NCBI RefSeq assembly: GCF_004217565.1
Contig: NZ_SHLA01000001.1
Coordinates: forward strand, 248,001 to 312,000
Direction of reading: 5' to 3'
Origin: Zhihengliuella halotolerans
GTDB lineage: Bacteria > Actinomycetota > Actinomycetes > Actinomycetales > Micrococcaceae
DNA: 64,000 bases
The notes below the pieces were generated by a model. The model searched no databases. It worked only from the letters and a program-made list of their open reading frames with translations, and was not told the origin of the DNA. The stretch's first letter is position 1, and each line of letters opens with the position of its first letter. Both the position numbers and the translations under genes were made by a program. Below, piece by piece: positions 60,082-64,000 of this stretch.

Positions 60082-60651
60082 CTACCGGGACGCTGTGCCG
60101 CGCGCGCCGTGAGCACTGGGATCGAATTCCTCGCGAATCCATGTGTTCATCCGGCCGGTCGCGCGGAAGGCGATGACGAGGACTGGGACGATCAACACCA
60201 TGCAGGCGAGTACCCACCACGTTCCTGCGCCGAGCAGGAGACCGATGGGCGCGGCCGCGACGAGGAGCCCGACCCAGAAGGCGATACCGTGGGCGACGTG
60301 CCGGATGAAGCGCCCCTTCATCACGAGGTAGCGCTCGGAATCCGCCTCGGCGAGCCCCTGCGGGTCCCGGACGCCGTTGATGCGGATCTTGGCCGGATTC
60401 AACAGGCCGATACCGAGGACGACGGCGACCGGCCCGGCCGCCGTTGCAGCGTAGGCGAGCAGCGGGATCGGCGACTTCTCCACGAGCCGGTCGGCCTCAC
60501 CCGCGCCGTCCCAGTGCACGGGTAGCGGGTCCGGTAGGAACGGGTAGGCCCCGGCCATGGCGATCAGCAGGAGAGCGAGCGGGAGGAGCGCCACGGCGAA
60601 GGACCACCGCGGGGTCGGACCAAACGGATCCCTCGTGGGGCCGGGCGTCAC
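60082..60651 (-). CDS. DUF1648-domain membrane protein
   Basis: 189 aa from the GTG overlapping the GNAT stop (GTGA). About four helices; [31 protein letters not shown] is the DUF1648 signature. Remaining helices [49 protein letters not shown]. Unknown function. Confidence 0.8.
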   Translation of the reverse strand: MTPGPTRDPFGPTPRWSFAVALLPLALLLIAMAGAYPFLPDPLPVHWDGAGEADRLVEKSPIPLLAYAATAAGPVAVVLGIGLLNPAKIRINGVRDPQGLAEADSERYLVMKGRFIRHVAHGIAFWVGLLVAAAPIGLLLGAGTWWVLACMVLIVPVLVIAFRATGRMNTWIREEFDPSAHGARGTASR

Positions 60652-60974
60652 GCGACGAGGTCGTTGTACTCGGGGTAGCGCGAGAGGTAGTCCTGCACGT
60701 AGGAGCACTCGGGGACGATCGTCGAGCCCTCGGCGCGCAGCCGGTCCAGCACGAGCGTCACGAGCGCCCGGGCGTAGCCGCGCCGGCCGAACTCCTCGCT
60801 GATGATGGTGTGCTGGAGCGTCACGACGTCGCCGTCGCGCGAGTACCCGAGGAAGCCGATGAAGCTCGGCCCCTGCCAGAGTCCGAAGCGCTCGCGGCCG
60901 GGGTCGTGGTCGAGCCGCAGGTCTTCGTGCGCGATCTTCTCCGGCTGCTCGTGCCCGGTCGTGTCAGCGGCCAT
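60648..60974 (-). CDS. GNAT-type N-acetyltransferase (YjdJ/COG2388-like)
   Basis: 108 aa small acetyltransferase: FGLWQGPSFIGFLGYSRDGDVVTLQHTIISEEFGRRGYARALVTLVLDRLRAEGSTIVPECSYVQDYLSRYPEY, with acetyl-CoA loop EEFGRRGYARAL. ATG has GAGGAG 5 nt upstream; a preceding GTG does not. Coupled to the DUF1648 gene. TAGGCT (complement of 61011-61016) is a possible -10. Confidence 0.88.
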   Translation of the reverse strand: MAADTTGHEQPEKIAHEDLRLDHDPGRERFGLWQGPSFIGFLGYSRDGDVVTLQHTIISEEFGRRGYARALVTLVLDRLRAEGSTIVPECSYVQDYLSRYPEYNDLVA

Positions 60975-61021
60975 GGCCACTCCTCGCTCTCGACGTCGAT
61001 TCTCGTCTGTAGCCTAGCGGG

Positions 61022-61050
61022 CGCCGGGCCCCGGCGACAGGGGCCCGGCG
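61022..61050 (-). terminator. Terminator after mutT1
   Basis: 11-bp perfect stem CGCCGGGCCCC (61022-61032) with 61040-61050, 7-nt loop; 20 bp beyond the mutT1 stop. Confidence 0.7.
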
Positions 61051-61069
61051 TTACGGTCCGTGGCCGGCC

Positions 61070-62029
61070 TCAGTCGCCGAAGGGGGCGATGACCTCGACC
61101 GACACGATCCGCCAGCTCGTCTTGGACTGCTGCGCGACGATCATCGATCCTGGATCCAGATACGGGTTCGAGTCCGGGAGGAACTTCGCGATCCCCGGCG
61201 CACATCGGGCCCGCAGCGCCTCGAGCGCGTGCGGCAGCACGGGGCGGTGAGTGCAGACGGCGATGCATGCCTGCTTGTCGAGCTGTTTGAGGATCTGCTT
61301 GACCGCCTTGATTGGCTTCCGGTCCGCGGCGTGCTCGGTGAGCGAGTTCGCGAGCTTGACGCCCATGTCCTTGCGTTTGAGGTAGGGCGAGACCGTCTGC
61401 ACGCAGCGCGTCCACGGGCTGGAGACCACCTTGGACGGGTTCCAGGCCTCGAGCACGTTGGCGACCGCGATCGCCTGCCGCTGCCCGGTCGCGGCCAGCG
61501 GCCGCTCGCCCTCCTCTTTCGTCCACGTCGAGCGGGGCTTGGCCTTGGCGTGGCGTACGACGACGAAGGGGAGCGTTTCGAGGTCCCCGGAGGTCCAGGC
61601 CCGCTCGAGCGCGTCGAGGGGCTTCTGATCGGAGACGCTCGTCAGCATCCGGCGGGCGGTGTCCACGGAGACCCATTTGGTGGCGTCGACCTCGTCGCCG
61701 TCGGGCACGACACGCTGGCCGTCGACGAGCGCCGCCCAGTAGTACACGACCTTCGGACCCGACTTGACCTCGTACCGGATGGCCGGAAGGGGCAGGCCGA
61801 GGGCGATCTCGAGCCCGACCTCCTCGCGCACCTCGCGGACGGCGCACTCGGGGACGGATTCGCCCGGATCGAGCTTGCCCTTGGGCCAGGACCAGTCGTC
61901 GTAGCGGTCGCGGTGGATCAGCAGGACCTCGAGGGAGTTCTCGCGGCGGCGCCAGGGGATGACCCCGGCGGCCACGACGGCGACCGGCTCCGCGACCGTC
62001 GCCTCATCGTCCGAGGAGCGCAGCGGCAC
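61070..62029 (-). CDS. mutT1: Nudix hydrolase fused to histidine phosphatase (MutT1 type)
   Basis: 319 aa. Nudix box GKLDPGESVPECAVREVREEVGLEI at about residue 53-77 and a C-terminal phosphoglycerate-mutase-like domain beginning VVRHAKAKPRSTW (RHG-type). Same two-domain layout and ppk1 neighbour as mycobacterial MutT1, which clears oxidised nucleotides and diadenosine polyphosphates. GTG at 62029 is 5 nt after the ppk1 stop; a TTG overlapping that stop is an alternative start. Confidence 0.9.
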   Translation of the reverse strand: MPLRSSDDEATVAEPVAVVAAGVIPWRRRENSLEVLLIHRDRYDDWSWPKGKLDPGESVPECAVREVREEVGLEIALGLPLPAIRYEVKSGPKVVYYWAALVDGQRVVPDGDEVDATKWVSVDTARRMLTSVSDQKPLDALERAWTSGDLETLPFVVVRHAKAKPRSTWTKEEGERPLAATGQRQAIAVANVLEAWNPSKVVSSPWTRCVQTVSPYLKRKDMGVKLANSLTEHAADRKPIKAVKQILKQLDKQACIAVCTHRPVLPHALEALRARCAPGIAKFLPDSNPYLDPGSMIVAQQSKTSWRIVSVEVIAPFGD

Positions 62030-62034
62030 GGCGA

Positions 62035-64000
62035 TCAACGGCGGGTCGCGTTCCGCTTGCGCTGGCGGGAGGCGAGTAGCCAGCTCTGGATGTCCGACAG
62101 CGGCTCGCCGTCCGCGTCCAGGTGGCTGCGGTTCCAGACGCCGTCGGGGCCCAGGTGCCAGCTCGCCGTGGCGTCGTCGAGATAGCGGTCCAGGATGCCG
62201 ACGAGCTCGCCGATGGCCTCGCGATTGGAAAGCTGGACCAGCGCCTCGACGCGGCGGTCGAGGTTGCGGTGCATCATGTCGGCCGAGCCGATGTACACGA
62301 CCGGGTCGCCGCCGTTGGAGAACGCGAAGACGCGGGAGTGCTCGAGGAAGCGGCCGAGGATCGAGCGGACGCGGATGTTCTCGCTCAGGCCCGGGACGCC
62401 CGGGCGGAGCGCGCAGATGCCGCGGACGATGATGTCGACCTGGACGCCAGCCTGCGAGGCGCGGTACAGGGCGTCGATCACTGCCTCGTCCACAATCGAG
62501 TTGACCTTCAGGATCACGCGCGCAGCGAGGCCCGCCTTGTGGTTGGCGATCTCCTGCTCGATCCGGTCGATCAGGCCCGAGCGCAGCGAGCGCGGGGCCA
62601 CCAGCAGGCGCTTGTAGGTCGAGCGCGGGGCGTAGCCGGAGAGCTGGTTGAACAGGCGGGAGACGTCGTCGCCGACCTGGTCGTCGCACGTGAGCAGGCC
62701 CAGGTCCTCGTAGAACCGGGCGGTCGACGGGTGGTAGTTGCCGGTGCCGATGTGGCAGTAGCGGCGCATCCGCTCACCCTCGCGGCGAACCACGAGCGAG
62801 AGCTTGCTGTGCGTCTTGAGCCCGACGATGCCGTAGACCACGTGCACGCCGGCCTGCTCGAGCTTGCGCGCCCACGAGATGTTGGCCTGCTCGTCGAAGC
62901 GGGCCTTGATCTCCACGAGGGCGAGGACCTGCTTGCCGGCCTCGGCGGCGTCGATGAGGGCGTCGACGATGGGGGAGTCGCCCGAGGTGCGGTAGAGGGT
63001 CTGCTTGATCGCCTGGACCTTGGGATCGGAGGCGGCCTGCTCGAGGAAGGCCTGCACCGAGGTGGAGAACGAGTCGTAGGGGTGGTGCAGCAGGATGTCG
63101 CGGCGCCGCATCGCGGCGAAGACATTCGCGGCCTTCGACGTCTCGGACTCGTTCAGGTGCCGGGAGGTGTGGGCGATGTGCCGCGGGTAGTGCAGGTCGG
63201 CGCGGTCGATACCCGCGATGACGCCGAGTCCGCGCAGGTCCAGGGGAGCGGGCAGTTCGAAGACCTCGTCCTGCTCGACGCCCAGCTCGCGCACGAGCAG
63301 CTCCTTGACCGCGGGGTTGATGTCACTTGCGATCTCGAGCCGCACGGGCGGGCCGAACCGGCGCCGCAGCAGCTCCTTCTCGAGGGCCTGCAGGAGGTTC
63401 TCGGCGTCGTCCTCCTCCACCTCGAGGTCCTCGTTGCGCGTGACGCGGAACGTGTGGTGCTCGACGACCTCCATGCCCGGGAAGAGGTGCTCCAGCTGTT
63501 CGGCGATGACCGACTCCAGCGGGATGAAGCGGGCCACGGAGTCCGGGGTCTTGCCCGAACGCCGACCGTCCACGGAGACCAGCCGCGGCAGCGTGTCCGG
63601 GACCTTGAGCCGCGCGAAGAGCTCCTTGCCGCTGGTCTGGTTGCGGACGATGACGGCCAGGTTCAGGGACAGCCCGGAGATGTACGGGAACGGGTGGGCG
63701 GGGTCCACGGCCAGCGGGGTGAGGATCGGGAACACCTGATCGACGAACCACTGGTGCAGCTTCTCTTGCTCGCCGGTGCTCAGCTCCGACCACGTGCACA
63801 GGCGGATGTTCTGTTCCTCGAGCGCGGGCAGCAGGGTCGAGGCGAACGCGTCGGCGTGGCGCTGCTGCAGTCGGTGCGCGGTGTCGAGGATGTGCTCGAG
63901 CTGCTCCACGGGGCTGACGCCGGCGGCCGAGGGCACGGCCAGGCCGGTGGCGATGCGGCGCTTGAGGCCGGCGACGCGGACCATGAAGAACTCGTCGAGA
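62035..64000 (-). CDS. ppk1: Polyphosphate kinase 1 (5' end outside the window)
   Basis: Transfers the ATP gamma-phosphate to polyphosphate. About 655 codons present. Visible: the N-domain helix [11 protein letters not shown] at the edge, active-site segments [75 protein letters not shown] (with catalytic His in LKTHSK), and the C2 domain ending [16 protein letters not shown]. The missing N-terminus should be some 80 residues. Confidence 0.95.
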   Translation of the reverse strand, partial: LDEFFMVRVAGLKRRIATGLAVPSAAGVSPVEQLEHILDTAHRLQQRHADAFASTLLPALEEQNIRLCTWSELSTGEQEKLHQWFVDQVFPILTPLAVDPAHPFPYISGLSLNLAVIVRNQTSGKELFARLKVPDTLPRLVSVDGRRSGKTPDSVARFIPLESVIAEQLEHLFPGMEVVEHHTFRVTRNEDLEVEEDDAENLLQALEKELLRRRFGPPVRLEIASDINPAVKELLVRELGVEQDEVFELPAPLDLRGLGVIAGIDRADLHYPRHIAHTSRHLNESETSKAANVFAAMRRRDILLHHPYDSFSTSVQAFLEQAASDPKVQAIKQTLYRTSGDSPIVDALIDAAEAGKQVLALVEIKARFDEQANISWARKLEQAGVHVVYGIVGLKTHSKLSLVVRREGERMRRYCHIGTGNYHPSTARFYEDLGLLTCDDQVGDDVSRLFNQLSGYAPRSTYKRLLVAPRSLRSGLIDRIEQEIANHKAGLAARVILKVNSIVDEAVIDALYRASQAGVQVDIIVRGICALRPGVPGLSENIRVRSILGRFLEHSRVFAFSNGGDPVVYIGSADMMHRNLDRRVEALVQLSNREAIGELVGILDRYLDDATASWHLGPDGVWNRSHLDADGEPLSDIQSWLLASRQRKRNATRR

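Noticed and set aside
62029-62038. TTG start for mutT1 overlapping the ppk1 stop
   Set aside because: No ribosome site for either; GTG is a commoner start in this genome, so it was preferred, but the TTG cannot be excluded.

Overview
The window is high-GC DNA from an actinobacterium, most probably a Micrococcales / Micrococcaceae-type organism. The support is the very high GC at third codon positions, a type VII (ESX-like) secretion locus, a menaquinone pathway, adjacent hadA-hadB-murB and ppk1-mutT1 pairs, a DUF222/HNH protein, and many apparently leaderless genes (a TANNNT box 6-8 nt before ATG/GTG). No insertion sequence, integrase, CRISPR array or rRNA gene was seen. Both ends cut a gene: an amino-acid ABC ATPase on the left (3' end missing) and ppk1 on the right (5' end missing).

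Layout. 1-2.4 kb: polar amino-acid ABC importer (binding lipoprotein, permease, ATPase), with a long hairpin after the binding-protein gene. 2.5-6.3 kb: menaquinone genes (menF divergent from menG, then a long-chain polyprenyl diphosphate synthase). 6.3-9.2 kb: HIT and SUKH-like proteins, and the methionine/alanine transporter pair metP-metS (metS is only 45 codons). 9.3-18.0 kb: RarD-like permease and a compact type VII locus (eccC, an EspI-like ATPase, eccD, a 92-aa EccB-like stub, and two divergent WXG100-like substrate genes). 18.1-25.3 kb: ferredoxin-NADP reductase, DUF368 lipid-carrier transporter, a MacAB-type export operon behind a strong operator-like palindrome, HtpX and YajQ. 25.4-34.3 kb: tRNA-Tyr, an Ltp-type lipoprotein, thioredoxin, an AlkA-like glycosylase, the reverse transsulfuration pair, an amidohydrolase and a MOSC protein. 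34.4-39.0 kb: DEAD-box helicase with a long structured leader, and a UvrA2-like ATPase. 39.2-47.1 kb: five overlapping genes (glycosyltransferase, double GT4 fusion, ABC exporter, two APH-fold kinases). 47.3-52.5 kb: tRNA-Thr, tRNA-Met, a secreted PL11 rhamnogalacturonan lyase, a free-standing 28-aa amphipathic peptide gene, and a ParA-like protein with an aberrant P-loop. 52.5-64 kb: hadA-hadB-murB, a DUF222/HNH protein, asd, thyA-folA, a GNAT/DUF1648 pair, and ppk1-mutT1.

How the genes work together. Most of the window is core metabolism and envelope biology: quinone and polyprenyl synthesis, the FAS-II-like dehydratase, murB, the aspartate pathway (asd), thymidylate/folate, and the methionine/cysteine link (metPS import plus transsulfuration). 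The less ordinary parts are the stripped-down type VII locus, the 39-47 kb glycosyltransferase/exporter/kinase operon (the best candidate for an undescribed pathway) and the tiny peptide gene at 50.5 kb. Many convergent gene pairs are separated by very long, nearly perfect GC-rich hairpins that probably act as bidirectional terminators.
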